DNA of 64,000 nt from an uncultured Eubacteriales bacterium (lineage in GTDB: Bacteria; Bacillota; Clostridia; Christensenellales; CAG-917). Below, in pieces: positions 30,725 to 40,084 of the stretch. Numbering within the stretch: the first letter of the stretch is position 1; each line of letters begins with the position of its first letter. A model generated the notes under the pieces. The model saw nothing but the letters and a program-made list of their open reading frames with translations, was not told the origin of the DNA and did no database searches. Location of the stretch: the NCBI GenBank assembly GCA_900548005.1, contig URIZ01000008.1:1-64000 (forward strand). Reading direction: 5' to 3'. The position numbers were made by a program, and so were the translations under genes.

Positions 30725-32386
30725 TTATATCCACAAAAAGTTGTTGAACAAGATGCCGTCCACGTCCACAAGCTCGATCATTTTCACGCTTGCAAACGCC
30801 GAGAGCGTCTTGCCTTCGTCGCTCTTGAAGTCGGAACATTCAAAGAGCAGTTTTTGCCAAAATTCGCCGCCGCTAAGGTGTGTATGAGCGGTGTATTTTT
30901 TCAGGCTCGGATAGGAGAACACCGCGATAGTCAGCTCACATTCGTCCTTTGCGTAGGCGTCCACGTGCAGCGCGGCGGTGCGAGAGAGCGATCTCATCTC
31001 AAAAAGGCTGCGGATAAGTGTAAGATTGCCTTTTTGAGCGGTGATGCCCCTGATGCCGAACGGACCTTTTTTGAGCGCAAGCACTTTTTCGTCAAGGATG
31101 GTTTCGTCCGTCTTTGCGATGAAGGAGGCAAAGCCCATTGACGAGTCGTATATGATATTGCTTCCGCGCTGAGAAGTCTCGGCTTCTTCTATGCCGTGCT
31201 TTGACGGCACTGCGCACGCCACTCTTGTGGACGCGACGTTGCCGTCGGGATATTCAAAGGTTGCGTATGCCACGATAGGCTCGTCCACGTCATAGACGGG
31301 CACGTCGCAAATATACTCGTGTTCGCCCACCTTTTGCTCCACAGTGACGGATTGATAATATCTTTCCTTGCTTGCAAGCTCGCCGTAGCTGACAAACAAA
31401 GTGCGGTTGTCTGCCTTGTGTGCGGTGGTCAGATGCACGTACAGTCTGCCGTCCGCCGTCTCAAACTTGATTGTGGGGGCAAACGTCCTGCCTGTATCTT
31501 GCGCAAGGTTGTTTCTGAGCCACAACAAAAGCGCGTTGTAGGTCTTTTGGGTGATTTGTACGCCGCAAGATACGGACACAATCATCTGCTTGACCGCTGA
31601 TTTGACAAGGTCGTACATATCGGCGGCTCTGTCCATGTCGCAAAGCAAAGAGTCGCGCGTGGTGACGATGAGCGTGGGGCAGGTGACAAACATTGCGTAG
31701 GTTTCTGCGCCGACGCCGGTGGAATAGGCAAGTTGCTCGTCGCCTTGCGGAATATCCGTGCTCGAAAAACGCGGATTTTCGCTTGCCCAGCGATAGCCGC
31801 CCCCGTTGATTGCCACAAGAGCGGACACTCTGTTGTCCGTGCCTGCAACAAGCCACGACAGTTGCGAGCCTATGCCGAATCCAAGCACTCCTATGCGATT
31901 TTTTTGCACCACGGGTTGTTCGTTGAGCAGGCTGATTGCGCGTCTTGCGATCTTTGACCACACAAACCACGGCGTATTGCGCGCGTCGGTGTCTATCTCG
32001 TCAAGGCGAGTTTTGCAATCGGGAAGAGAAGCAAATGCAAGGCTTTGCGGATAGGACGTCTGCGAGTTTTCAAGCGCGCCGCAATAGTCAAGCACGCCCA
32101 CAACGTAGCCTTCTTCCACAAAATCTTTGATGGCAAGCAACGAGTCGTGATTTTCAAAAGACGGCAATATGAGAACGGCAGGGCGTTCATCCTGCCAACG
32201 TACGTCAAAATACACGTCCATACACACGCGCACTCTTCCGTCCTTCACGGTGTCCGCCGTGAAAATCTGGCGAGTGCTTGCAAAATTGCCGCTCGCCTCA
32301 GAAGAGACGATTGACGCTTCCAAAGGAGCTTGCGTCGGGTCGAAGCCTTCCCACACTTCCGTGGGTGTCATAAATCTGAGTTCCAT
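30725..32386 (-). CDS. Acetyl-xylan-esterase-like alpha/beta hydrolase lacking the catalytic serine
   Basis: A 553-residue protein. Residues about 1-310 follow the acyl-peptidase/acetyl-xylan esterase pattern (RPAVLILPSFENHD, YVVGVLDYCGA, WSKIARRAISLL, and a RIGVLG...GSQLSWLVAGTDNRV nucleophile region). The remaining 240 residues form a beta-rich accessory domain. In the nucleophile elbow the usual GxSxG reads GFGIG (codon GGC), so the serine is gone and a pseudo-enzyme or binding role is likely. No signal peptide. The ribosome site is weak, so the start is less certain than the frame. Confidence 0.75.
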   Translation of the reverse strand: MELRFMTPTEVWEGFDPTQAPLEASIVSSEASGNFASTRQIFTADTVKDGRVRVCMDVYFDVRWQDERPAVLILPSFENHDSLLAIKDFVEEGYVVGVLDYCGALENSQTSYPQSLAFASLPDCKTRLDEIDTDARNTPWFVWSKIARRAISLLNEQPVVQKNRIGVLGFGIGSQLSWLVAGTDNRVSALVAINGGGYRWASENPRFSSTDIPQGDEQLAYSTGVGAETYAMFVTCPTLIVTTRDSLLCDMDRAADMYDLVKSAVKQMIVSVSCGVQITQKTYNALLLWLRNNLAQDTGRTFAPTIKFETADGRLYVHLTTAHKADNRTLFVSYGELASKERYYQSVTVEQKVGEHEYICDVPVYDVDEPIVAYATFEYPDGNVASTRVACAVPSKHGIEEAETSQRGSNIIYDSSMGFASFIAKTDETILDEKVLALKKGPFGIRGITAQKGNLTLIRSLFEMRSLSRTAALHVDAYAKDECELTIAVFSYPSLKKYTAHTHLSGGEFWQKLLFECSDFKSDEGKTLSAFASVKMIELVDVDGILFNNFLWI

Positions 32387-32600
32387 ATAGGTTATTATAG
32401 CTCAAAAACACGGCGATGTAAAGAAATAAAAACCTTATGTATCGCGTGCGCGCGCAAACGGACTGCGAGTTCTGCTCTTCCGTTTCGCCGCCGCATAGAA
32501 GATCTTCGCTCACGCACAGCGTATTTGCCTTGTTTTTCAAGTTTTTTGCGTATTCGGCGTTCATTTTGTCAACGGTTTCGTCATCGAGAAGAAAATCCAT
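32298..32600 (-). CDS. Doubtful 100-residue frame upstream of the esterase-like gene
   Basis: Begins MDFLLDDETVDKMNAEY after GGGGG and has core-like codon use for its first 60 residues, then overlaps the next gene by 89 nt in another frame. A TATAAT at about 32652-32657 (minus strand) could drive it. It may be a leader, a decayed gene or chance. Confidence 0.3.
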   Translation of the reverse strand: MDFLLDDETVDKMNAEYAKNLKNKANTLCVSEDLLCGGETEEQNSQSVCARTRYIRFLFLYIAVFLSYNNLYGTQIYDTHGSVGRLRPDASSFGSVNRLF

Positions 32601-32725
32601 GTACACCCCCGACACATTGTATGCCAAAAGCGGCGGATAGGGTGTAATCGGCATTATACCGTTTGCAAAATTCGTTTTTCAAAAGCGGGTTGAAAAACGA
32701 GACATGGGAAGAGATACGGCATCTT

Positions 32726-33880
32726 TTAGGCGGTTTCTTGCACTTTTATGGTCACTTTTGCCGAGAATTGCAAGTCGGTAAGGCAGTTTTCGGGCAGAGT
32801 TCTGCCCACCGATTGATAGGCTTTGTCTTGAAGATTGAGAAAGTCGATGCCGCATTGCTTGGACGTTTCAAACAGCTCGAGCAGTTGTTTTTCAAACTGT
32901 TTTGCCAATTTGTTTGCGTACTCTTTGACGATATCGTCCGCGCTTGAAAGCACGTTGTCGGCGTTGACGTGTTGCACGTCGCTTAGGTCCACGGATAGTT
33001 GTATATCGGCAAAAATGCGCATGCCGTCCGCCTTTATTCGCACGCGTTTGCCCAAGGTCTTAAATTCCATAGATCCGCCGTCTTGCGAAGTGTAGTTGAT
33101 AGTGCCCACAAGATCTCGGCTTGCAAACAGTGCGAGCAGTTCGGCATATTCGCCCTCGATGATTTTGCATTTTTCGTGGTTGAACACAAGCGCGCGCGAC
33201 AGGTCTATCTCGCAAGTTTCTTCTCCCGAACCTTGCTCGGTCATGGGCGGCTTTGGCATTTTGCTTGCCACGATATAGGGTATGGCGCAAGCGTGACTTC
33301 TTGCAAGCGAGCGCGCGGCAAAGTCTTTGACGGTGGTGCGAATCATGCCGTCCGAGCCTTCTTCGTTGGCGAGCGCCTGTTGCAAAAAGAAGGGCGCGGA
33401 CAAGGTTGTGCCAAGGCGCAAAGCCATGATGTCTTTGGGCGAGTTTTCCCCCGACACGAGAATGGCTTGTTCGGGCAGTGCGTACATTCCCGTGAGCGGA
33501 TATATCAGTTGCAAGTGGTCAAGTTTCAGCACGATGGGGGACACAAGCAGCACGTTGCAGTGCGCAAGCGACACGATAAGCCCCATTTTGCGCGAGATTT
33601 TGTCAAGAGCGTCCGCAATGGTCTTTCCGCGCGCGTCATACAAGGCGTAAGTCGCCTTTGCGTCCTGACCGCCGGCAATGCCCACAAGCACGGATTGCGC
33701 CGACACGTCAAACTCTTTTGTTTGCTCGTCAAAGTCTATGCCGATGCCAAGCACGATTGCCGATTTTATCAGCGACGGCGTTTCTACGGTTCTGCCGAAC
33801 ACCACTAGAATGAACGCGACAATCAGCACGACAATCCACTTTGAGCGAGTGATATAAGCGGACGGGGTAAGTTTTTTCAT
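32726..33880 (-). CDS. Spore germination protein, Ger(x)C family
   Basis: C subunit of a nutrient germinant receptor in the spore inner membrane (384 residues). The GerC start SAIVLGIGIDFDE and the C-terminal domain with extended helices are present. Unusually, the N-terminal hydrophobic stretch (about 13-28) has no lipobox cysteine; it reads FILVVFGRTVETPS where most relatives have LTGCWD. The protein may therefore be held by a plain membrane anchor. It overlaps the GerB stop by 4 nt. Confidence 0.9.
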   Translation of the reverse strand: MKKLTPSAYITRSKWIVVLIVAFILVVFGRTVETPSLIKSAIVLGIGIDFDEQTKEFDVSAQSVLVGIAGGQDAKATYALYDARGKTIADALDKISRKMGLIVSLAHCNVLLVSPIVLKLDHLQLIYPLTGMYALPEQAILVSGENSPKDIMALRLGTTLSAPFFLQQALANEEGSDGMIRTTVKDFAARSLARSHACAIPYIVASKMPKPPMTEQGSGEETCEIDLSRALVFNHEKCKIIEGEYAELLALFASRDLVGTINYTSQDGGSMEFKTLGKRVRIKADGMRIFADIQLSVDLSDVQHVNADNVLSSADDIVKEYANKLAKQFEKQLLELFETSKQCGIDFLNLQDKAYQSVGRTLPENCLTDLQFSAKVTIKVQETA

Positions 33881-35178
33881 CGCGCGCCCCCTTTTTCGTT
33901 GAGTGAAACGTCACGATTTGCATCGGATATTCCGTTGTTTATGTCAAAACGGGCGGCGGAGCTCGACGTTGAGCCACTGCTCGACGCGGCGGAAAAACTT
34001 GGTTGCAATTTGCCGCAATTCGCGCTGTCGGGCGGAGTGGGGTTAGGCTTTGGATAGGGGATGTATTCGGAGTCCAAACACGCAAGGATATGGCGATATT
34101 TTTGCTTGAAAAAAGCTGCCGTAAAGGTCAAGAGCATGGGCAGAATCACCGCCACTAAAAACAACGCATAGCCAAACGCGCCCAGTGCAAAGTCCGTCAC
34201 GGTTTGCGATGACGTGACCGAAAAGGCGGTGACAAGCACGGCGAGCGGACACAAGATTTTGCTTGCCGTAGCACTGCCTGTCGCGCGCTGAAAAGTCTTG
34301 TTTGCGCCGTCGTATAGAAAAGCCATGGATATTATGGACATTGCGATGATCATAAACAGGTTTGTCCATTCCATTCTGCCGATTTCAAGGGACAGTTGGT
34401 TGAAGCTTGCGATGTGGATAAGAAGGTCGGACACCATTTTCAGCGCGTTGCCGTACAAGGCTATGCCCAGCATGACTATGGCATTGACAAGAGTCCACAC
34501 GCACGCAACGGTGGTGGTGATATACGGCAATTTCTTGTCCTTTATGCGCACAAAAGCAAAGGGGAACATGTCGCCGATCCACAGCCCGAAGCGCGGAGCT
34601 TTGGCAAAAAATTCGCTCGGCGGCATGGAAAACACGGGCAGATTGCGCCCGATATCCAAGTTTGTGTCAAGGAACGCTAGATTCGCGATTATGGAAAACA
34701 CGGCAAACAAAGCAAACAATTCCGCCGTGCGAGCAATGGTTTTCGTGCCCTTTGCGCCGAGATACACGATAGGCAAAATGAAGAGCCCGTATATGAGAAA
34801 AGGTTGCGTGCCGGTGAATAGTTCGTGGGTGAGATAGCTCATGCAATAGCAGAAATAAAACACGAGTTTCATCGTCAGCCACACGGAAGATAAAAGGCAG
34901 CAAATCTTGAAAAACTTGCAGTTGAGAGCAACAAGCAAATCGTCGCCTTTCATTCTCGAAAAGGCGAAAACGAGCGTTGCCAGCAGAGCGTCAACAAGCG
35001 AAAAAAGCAAATATATCCACAACGTCGACGAGCCGTACGTTTCGCAAATTATGCCCGGGGCAGCGGACAGTTTGAAGGCAAAACCCACCGCCACGATAAT
35101 GGCTGCCGCTTGTGAATTGTAGATGACGTTGATCGGCAAGTTTTTGCGCAATCTATTGTTTATCGTGTTGTTTTGCAT
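33877..35178 (-). CDS. Spore germination permease, GerB family
   Basis: The 433-residue B subunit, an APC-superfamily membrane protein with about 10 membrane segments, expected to bind the germinant and to act in ion or ligand transport. The C-terminal tail (about 380-433) is polar and serine-rich. It lies 21 nt after the GerA gene and overlaps GerC, so the order A-B-C is one operon. Confidence 0.92.
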   Translation of the reverse strand: MQNNTINNRLRKNLPINVIYNSQAAAIIVAVGFAFKLSAAPGIICETYGSSTLWIYLLFSLVDALLATLVFAFSRMKGDDLLVALNCKFFKICCLLSSVWLTMKLVFYFCYCMSYLTHELFTGTQPFLIYGLFILPIVYLGAKGTKTIARTAELFALFAVFSIIANLAFLDTNLDIGRNLPVFSMPPSEFFAKAPRFGLWIGDMFPFAFVRIKDKKLPYITTTVACVWTLVNAIVMLGIALYGNALKMVSDLLIHIASFNQLSLEIGRMEWTNLFMIIAMSIISMAFLYDGANKTFQRATGSATASKILCPLAVLVTAFSVTSSQTVTDFALGAFGYALFLVAVILPMLLTFTAAFFKQKYRHILACLDSEYIPYPKPNPTPPDSANCGKLQPSFSAASSSGSTSSSAARFDINNGISDANRDVSLNEKGGAR

Positions 35179-35199
35179 TGTTAAACACCGTTTTATGTT

Positions 35200-36672
35200 T
35201 TATTTTGCTATCCTGCGTCTGTTTTGTGTGGGGATGGAATGCGGGCGTAGTCGCATGGTGGACGCGCTTTGTTTCATCAGCCCGTCTTGAAGGTCGGGGG
35301 AGATTCTCGGCGCGTACGGGGCAAGGTAGGGTGTGCCGTAGTTGTCAAGGGATGCAAGGTAGGCAACCACAACAAGCGAGAGTATGATTATACCGACAAA
35401 ACCCATGACCGCGCTTATGCACAGATATAAAAATCGCAGTATGCTCATCGTGCCCACTTGGTCGGGCACGCAGAATATGCCGATTGCCGACAGCGCGACA
35501 ACAAGCACGGACGGAGAAGATATAAGCCCTGCTTTCACCGCAGTGTCCCCGAGCACGATTGCACCAACGACGGATAGGGATATGCCGAAATAGCGGGGCA
35601 TGCGTATGGACGCTTGGTTGAGAATCTCAAACAGCGACATCACAAGCAGCATCTCTATCGCGGGCGGAAAAGGTATGTTGGTGGTTGCCGACATCAGCGT
35701 CATGAGAAATTTTAGGGGCAGCAGCTGAAAGTGGTAGGTTTGAAGAGCGATGTACGCGCCCGGCAAAAATATCGTCAGCATCGCGCCCAAAAATCTGAAT
35801 ACGCGGATCATGGACGCGCGCCAATCTTCCGAATAGTAGTCGTAGCCATCTTGCACGTCTTCAAACACGAGATATGGCAGCGTCACGACAATAGGCGAGC
35901 CGTCCACGATGACAGCCACTCGTCCTTCCAGCAGTTTTGCGCTCACCACGTCCGGTTTTTCGCTTGTGCCTGCTTGCAAGAAAAAGGAGTTTTTTCTCGG
36001 CTGAATGAAGGACATGACGTATGCGCTGTCCACAACGCCGTCCACGTCAATCGCGGCGATTTTGTCGCATATCGTCTTGACAACGGAATCGTCTGCAATG
36101 CCTTTTATATACATCACGGACACGGTGGTGTTGGAGTATCGCCCCACCTCAAAATTTTTCATCGTCAAGGCAGGGGATTTGATGCGCCTGCGGATCATGG
36201 ACGTGTTGGTCTTGATCTCTTCCACAAATCCTTCGCGCGGACCTTTCATCACGCTCGAAGTGGGAGGCTCGCCTATGGCTCTTGCGATAGGTTTTCGCAA
36301 AGAAAAGACGTATGCGTCCTTTTCGCCTTCGATGTAGAAAGCAACGTCGCCAAGTGCAATATCGCTCGGCGAATCGGTGACGGGCACAACCTTTATCTCA
36401 TCGCTGTACGACACCGTGTCTTGCAATTCTTCGAGATAAGGACTTTCAAAATCGTCCGTGTTTTTTAGCGGTCTGACCACGTCTTGTTCAAGCAAAGTCT
36501 TGTCGATGTTGCCGTCAAGATATGCAAACAAGCAGTTCTTTTTGCCAACGCGCAAAGGGCGGCACTTAAAATCGTCGCTTGATGAGAACGTGTCCGTCAA
36601 TCTTTTTGTCAACTCTTGTATGTCCACGCCAAAAGTGTTGACACAAGCAAACAAAATAAAACGCGCATGCAT
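35200..36672 (-). CDS. Spore germination protein, GerA family
   Basis: A subunit of the germinant receptor (490 residues from the ATG at 36672). It has an N-terminal soluble domain, the family block SYSDEIKVVPVTDSPSDIAL, and a membrane domain with FLPGAYIALQTYHFQLLP and IPFPPAIEMLLVMSLFEIL. The start is uncertain: no strong ribosome site is seen, and a TTG-started frame reaches 36747 but would overlap the divergent gene. With GerB and GerC it makes one complete receptor, evidence that the host sporulates. Confidence 0.93.
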   Translation of the reverse strand: MHARFILFACVNTFGVDIQELTKRLTDTFSSSDDFKCRPLRVGKKNCLFAYLDGNIDKTLLEQDVVRPLKNTDDFESPYLEELQDTVSYSDEIKVVPVTDSPSDIALGDVAFYIEGEKDAYVFSLRKPIARAIGEPPTSSVMKGPREGFVEEIKTNTSMIRRRIKSPALTMKNFEVGRYSNTTVSVMYIKGIADDSVVKTICDKIAAIDVDGVVDSAYVMSFIQPRKNSFFLQAGTSEKPDVVSAKLLEGRVAVIVDGSPIVVTLPYLVFEDVQDGYDYYSEDWRASMIRVFRFLGAMLTIFLPGAYIALQTYHFQLLPLKFLMTLMSATTNIPFPPAIEMLLVMSLFEILNQASIRMPRYFGISLSVVGAIVLGDTAVKAGLISSPSVLVVALSAIGIFCVPDQVGTMSILRFLYLCISAVMGFVGIIILSLVVVAYLASLDNYGTPYLAPYAPRISPDLQDGLMKQSASTMRLRPHSIPTQNRRRIAK

Positions 36673-36685
36673 AGAAAATTTTGTA

Positions 36686-36713
36686 TTGACATCACTTCTC
36701 GATATGTTAAAAT
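36686..36713 (+). promoter_or_regulatory. Promoter of the GtrA-like gene
   Basis: TTGACA (36686-36691), 16-bp spacer, TAAAAT (36708-36713), 24 nt before the ATG. Confidence 0.6.
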
Positions 36714-36736
36714 TGTCTTGTGAACAGGAGAAAATT

Positions 36737-37333
36737 ATGCTAGACAACGACGTTCAAATCACCGAGCAAAACGACGTGCCGCAAGGCATTTTATACAACT
36801 ATTCCCAAAAGCACGCCCAAGTCCTTGCCAAAAGGGCGAAGAGAAAGGGCGTTGTGCAGTTCATCAAGTACGCCCTTTGCGCCGCAAGCGCAGGCATCAT
36901 CCAAATCGTGCTGTTCTCGATCTTGCAAACGGTGTTGCCAAAGGACATGGGCAACATCCACTTCATTGTGGAAGATATGCAACTCGGCACTTTCATCGCC
37001 ACCACCGTTGCGCTTTGCGCTTCTATTCTTTGGAATTTCACTTTCAACCGCAAGTTCACCTTCAAGGACGCAGGCAACGTGCCGCTTGCAATGTTTCTCG
37101 CATTCTTGTTTTGCGTACCGTTCTATCCGTTCCAAACGTGGTACGTGCATACGATCAAGACGTTGCTCTCACAGCATATCAGCGTGGACGGCGCAGGCAT
37201 AATCGCCGAGGCAAGCGTGATGGCGATCAACTTTGCGCTCGAATTTATTTGGCAAAAATTTGTCGTGTTCAGAAAGCCCAAAGACAAGAAAACAGCCACA
37301 ACTCAACAAGAGCAAAACACGGCAGAGCAGTGA
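36737..37333 (+). CDS. GtrA-like membrane protein
   Basis: A 198-residue protein with four membrane segments and the GtrA signature FIKYALCAASAGIIQIVLF and LWNFTFNRKFTFK. GtrA proteins are thought to flip lipid-linked sugars or assist glycosylation of cell-surface polymers. AGGAG precedes the ATG at 36737; a longer frame from 36458 lies antisense to gerA and is rejected. Confidence 0.88.
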   Translation: MLDNDVQITEQNDVPQGILYNYSQKHAQVLAKRAKRKGVVQFIKYALCAASAGIIQIVLFSILQTVLPKDMGNIHFIVEDMQLGTFIATTVALCASILWNFTFNRKFTFKDAGNVPLAMFLAFLFCVPFYPFQTWYVHTIKTLLSQHISVDGAGIIAEASVMAINFALEFIWQKFVVFRKPKDKKTATTQQEQNTAEQ

Positions 37334-37344
37334 TATGTGTGCTC

Positions 37345-37850
37345 CAAACAAGTTTAGTTTCGGGCGCAACTCAAAAAGTCTGTCATTGCGAGCTTGCGTG
37401 GCAATCTCGTGGAAACGAAATGACAAACTTTTTCTGCGCCCGATAAGTTTTGTGTTGTTCACATCTCTACAAAAGGTGTACGTGTAATACCCTAAATAGA
37501 AATGCCCCATCTTTCCGGTCCGCGCCGGTATTTCTTCCACCACTCGTTTATGGTGCTTTCTCTACAAAACTGTCCGTTGCTCGCGGGGAAGACAGGCGGC
37601 ACTCGCATAGATAAGTATCGTCCCCTTGTTATGCCACCACGCTTTGTGCGCCAGGCAGTAGCCAACAACACGGCGCAGTCGCTCGTACAACCGTCTTGCT
37701 CGGCGCTTATTTGCTCGCCGCCGTTGCGGCTCGTGTTCCGCCTTCGAAGTCACACATTCAGTTTATAAGTACGCTCCGAATATGTTTTCGTTTCGGGTGT
37801 GGGTGCCCCACCCAAAATTATTAATTATTAATTATTCATTATTAATTAAA
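37345..37850. repeat. Dispersed intergenic repeat, about 500 bp, reverse orientation
   Basis: Contains an imperfect inverted repeat (TTTCGGGCGCAAC... to ...TGCGCCCGATAAG, 37364-37450) with a core CATTGCGAGCTTGCGTGGCA. It then has blocks that are the reverse of 63480-63600 (for example CATAGATAAGTATCGTCCCC and CACCACGCTTTGTGCGCCAG). The GCCGTTGCGGCTCGTGTTCC block and an AT-rich end made of TTAATTATTA units close it. No gene is supported in 37334-37930. Confidence 0.8.
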
Positions 37851-37857
37851 CAACAAT

Positions 37858-37901
37858 AGCCGTGCTTTTTGATTGTCACGGCTTTCTTTTTGTGGTAGAA
37901 T
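37858..37901 (+). promoter_or_regulatory. Hairpin and sigma-A promoter of guaB
   Basis: AGCCGTG/CACGGCT stem with TTTCTTTTT (terminator-like) overlaps a promoter TTGTCA (37873-37878), 17 bp, TAGAAT (37896-37901). The short leader to the ATG has no riboswitch. Confidence 0.65.
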
Positions 37902-37930
37902 ACTAAAAACTTTTTAAGGAGAAGCATATT

Positions 37931-39430
37931 ATGGCAAAATATTGCGACGAACCGTCCAGAACTTTCAGCGAATATCTCTTGATTCCCGGCTACACTTCCG
38001 AGCAGTGCATCCCCGCAAACGTGGATTTGAAAACACCGCTTGTGAAATTCAAAAAGGGAGAAACACCGAGAATTCAACTCAACATTCCGCTTGTGTCTGC
38101 AATCATGCAATCTGTCAGTGACGACAGAATGGCAATCGCGCTTGCAAAAGAAGGCGGAATTTCGTTTATATTCGGCTCTCAATCCGCGCAAAACGAGGCG
38201 GATATGGTGCGCAGAGTCAAGGCGTACAAGGCAGGTTTTGTGCCAAGCGACAGCAACCTTACTCCCGACGCAACGCTCAAAGACGTGCTCGATCTTGTCG
38301 AACGCAACGGACACAACACTATAGCTATCACCGATGACGGACTTGCAAACGGCAAGTTGCTCGGCGTGGTCACTTCAAGGGACTATCGCCCGTCAAGAAT
38401 GTCTTTGGACGACAAGGTTTGCTCCTTTATGACTCCGAGAGAAAAACTTGTCGTGGCAGATTCCGGCGTCACTCTTTCAGAGGCAAACGACATCATCTGG
38501 AAAAACAAACTCAACAGTCTTCCCGTTGTGGATTGCAACGATCACCTTATGTATTTCGTCTTCCGCAAGGACTATGAACAACACAAGGAAAACCCCAACG
38601 AAGTGCTTGACGAAGACAAGCGTTATCTTGTGGGCGCAGGCATCAATACGCTCGATTTTGAAACGCGCGTACCCATGCTTGTGGACGCGGGCGCGGACGT
38701 GCTTTGCATAGACAGCAGCGAGGGCTACACCGTGTGGCAAAAACGCACAATAGACTTTATCCGTGCAAAATACGGTGATAAAGTGCTTGTTGGTGCAGGA
38801 AACGTGGTTGACAGAGAAGGATTCTTGTTCCTTGCCAACGCCGGCGCAGACTTTGTCAAGGTGGGCATCGGCGGCGGATCTATCTGCATCACGAGAGAAA
38901 CAAAGGGCATCGGTCGCGGTCAAGCAACCGCGCTTATCGAAGTGGCAGCCGCTCGTGACGAATACTTCAAGCAAACGGGCGTGTACATCCCCATTTGCTC
39001 GGACGGCGGCATCGTGCAAGACTACCACATGACGCTCGCTCTTGCAATGGGAGCGGACTTTATCATGCTCGGCAGATACTTTGCTCGCTTTGACGAAAGC
39101 CCCACGGCAAAGCTCAACGTCAACGGCAACTATGTCAAAGAGTATTGGGGTGAAGGCAGCAACCGCGCAAGAAACTGGCAACGCTACGACCTTGGCGGCA
39201 AGAGCGGTCTTTCCTTTGAAGAAGGCGTGGACTCATACGTGCCGTATGCGGGAAAACTTTCCGACAACGTGCGCAAGAGCTTGTACAAGGTCAAGTCCAC
39301 GATGTGCAACTGCGGCGTGAAAAGCATTGCCGACCTGCACAAAAACGCAAAACTCACGCTTGTCTCCGCCACCAGCATAGTGGAAGGCGGCGCGCATGAC
39401 GTGCTTATCAAAAATAAATACAATTCATAA
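37931..39430 (+). CDS. guaB: IMP dehydrogenase
   Basis: Oxidises IMP to XMP with NAD, the committed step to GTP; its product feeds guaA. The 499-residue TIM barrel carries a CBS-pair insert (about 100-225). The catalytic loop GGGSICITRE has Cys319, and the flap contains NRARNWQRYDLGG. The whole sequence, from MAKYCDEPSRTFSEYLLIPG to VEGGAHDVL, is strikingly close to what I remember of the Tritrichomonas foetus enzyme, including the same residue number for the catalytic cysteine. AAGGAG precedes the ATG. Confidence 0.96.
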   Translation: MAKYCDEPSRTFSEYLLIPGYTSEQCIPANVDLKTPLVKFKKGETPRIQLNIPLVSAIMQSVSDDRMAIALAKEGGISFIFGSQSAQNEADMVRRVKAYKAGFVPSDSNLTPDATLKDVLDLVERNGHNTIAITDDGLANGKLLGVVTSRDYRPSRMSLDDKVCSFMTPREKLVVADSGVTLSEANDIIWKNKLNSLPVVDCNDHLMYFVFRKDYEQHKENPNEVLDEDKRYLVGAGINTLDFETRVPMLVDAGADVLCIDSSEGYTVWQKRTIDFIRAKYGDKVLVGAGNVVDREGFLFLANAGADFVKVGIGGGSICITRETKGIGRGQATALIEVAAARDEYFKQTGVYIPICSDGGIVQDYHMTLALAMGADFIMLGRYFARFDESPTAKLNVNGNYVKEYWGEGSNRARNWQRYDLGGKSGLSFEEGVDSYVPYAGKLSDNVRKSLYKVKSTMCNCGVKSIADLHKNAKLTLVSATSIVEGGAHDVLIKNKYNS

Positions 39431-39443
39431 ACAAAAGCCGTTG

Positions 39444-39569
39444 AAAACTGCGCTATTTAGCGAATAACTTCGTCAGAGCCACGCTCTCGTCAACTCATGT
39501 ACGCATAGTACATTAGGGTTGCCGTTAGCGTGGCTCTTTCTTGTTCTTCATCTAAATATCGCAGTTTTT
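39444..39569 (+). terminator. Structured 3' element, copy C (after guaB)
   Basis: Outer stem AAAACTGCGCTATTTAG with CTAAATATCGCAGTTTT (one mismatch), inner 11-bp stem AGAGCCACGCT/AGCGTGGCTCT. The apical hairpin is CAAC...ATGTAC/GTACAT...GTTG. Constant phrases are GCGAATAACTTCGTCA and TTCTTGTTCTTCATC. Starts 14 nt after the guaB stop. Confidence 0.88.
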
Positions 39570-40030
39570 ATAATGAATAATTAATAATTAATAATTGTGG
39601 TAGGGCGCAAAAAATATGACGTTTCGTTTCCACGAGATTGCCACGCCGAGCAAGTCGGCTCGCAATGACAAAGTTTTTTGTTGCGCCCGAAACGAAAACT
39701 TATTCGGAGCGTACTTATAAATGGAATGTGCAACTTCGAAGACGGAATTGGAGCCGCAAGGCGGCGACCGTATCGAGCGTCGGACTTGACGTAAAGTACG
39801 AGAATGTGTGGCGTTCTGTTGCGTAGCTGCCACACAGGCGAAGTGGCATAATAAGAGAAATGGCGTAAGTTATGTCTCGACCGAGTGTTTTCCCCCGCTA
39901 CGCGGTTGCCGTGGGTTCCCTTGCAAGGGGGAACGGCAATAGGGAAAACACCTGAGGAAAGGGGAAAGTTGCATTTAGGGTTTCAAACGCTCCGCTCATT
40001 GTAGAGCTGTGAACAAAAAAACTTATTCGT
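39570..40030. repeat. Dispersed intergenic repeat, about 460 bp
   Basis: AT-rich start (TAATTAATAATTAATAATTG), then an inverted-repeat unit (39602-39700) whose core is the ATTGCCACGCC...GGCTCGCAATGACA phrase, then GGAGCGTACTTATAAATGGA. A 3' part follows (GTGGGTTCCCTTGCAAGGGG to GGAAAGTTGCATTTAGGGTT) shared almost exactly with 63614-63690. No gene in 39431-40084. Confidence 0.85.
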
Positions 40031-40037
40031 AGCATAC

Positions 40038-40069
40038 AAAAAAGACGATGCCGAGTGCATCGTCTTTTT
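40038..40069 (-). terminator. Terminator after gdhA
   Basis: AAAAAAGACGATGC/GCATCGTCTTTTT with T-runs on either strand. Confidence 0.85.
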
Positions 40070-40084
40070 GTGTGAAAAACATTG

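Noticed and set aside
35200..36747. GerA start at TTG 36747
   Set aside because: It would overlap the ribosome site and start codon of the divergent GtrA-like gene and has no ribosome site; ATG 36672 is preferred though not certain.
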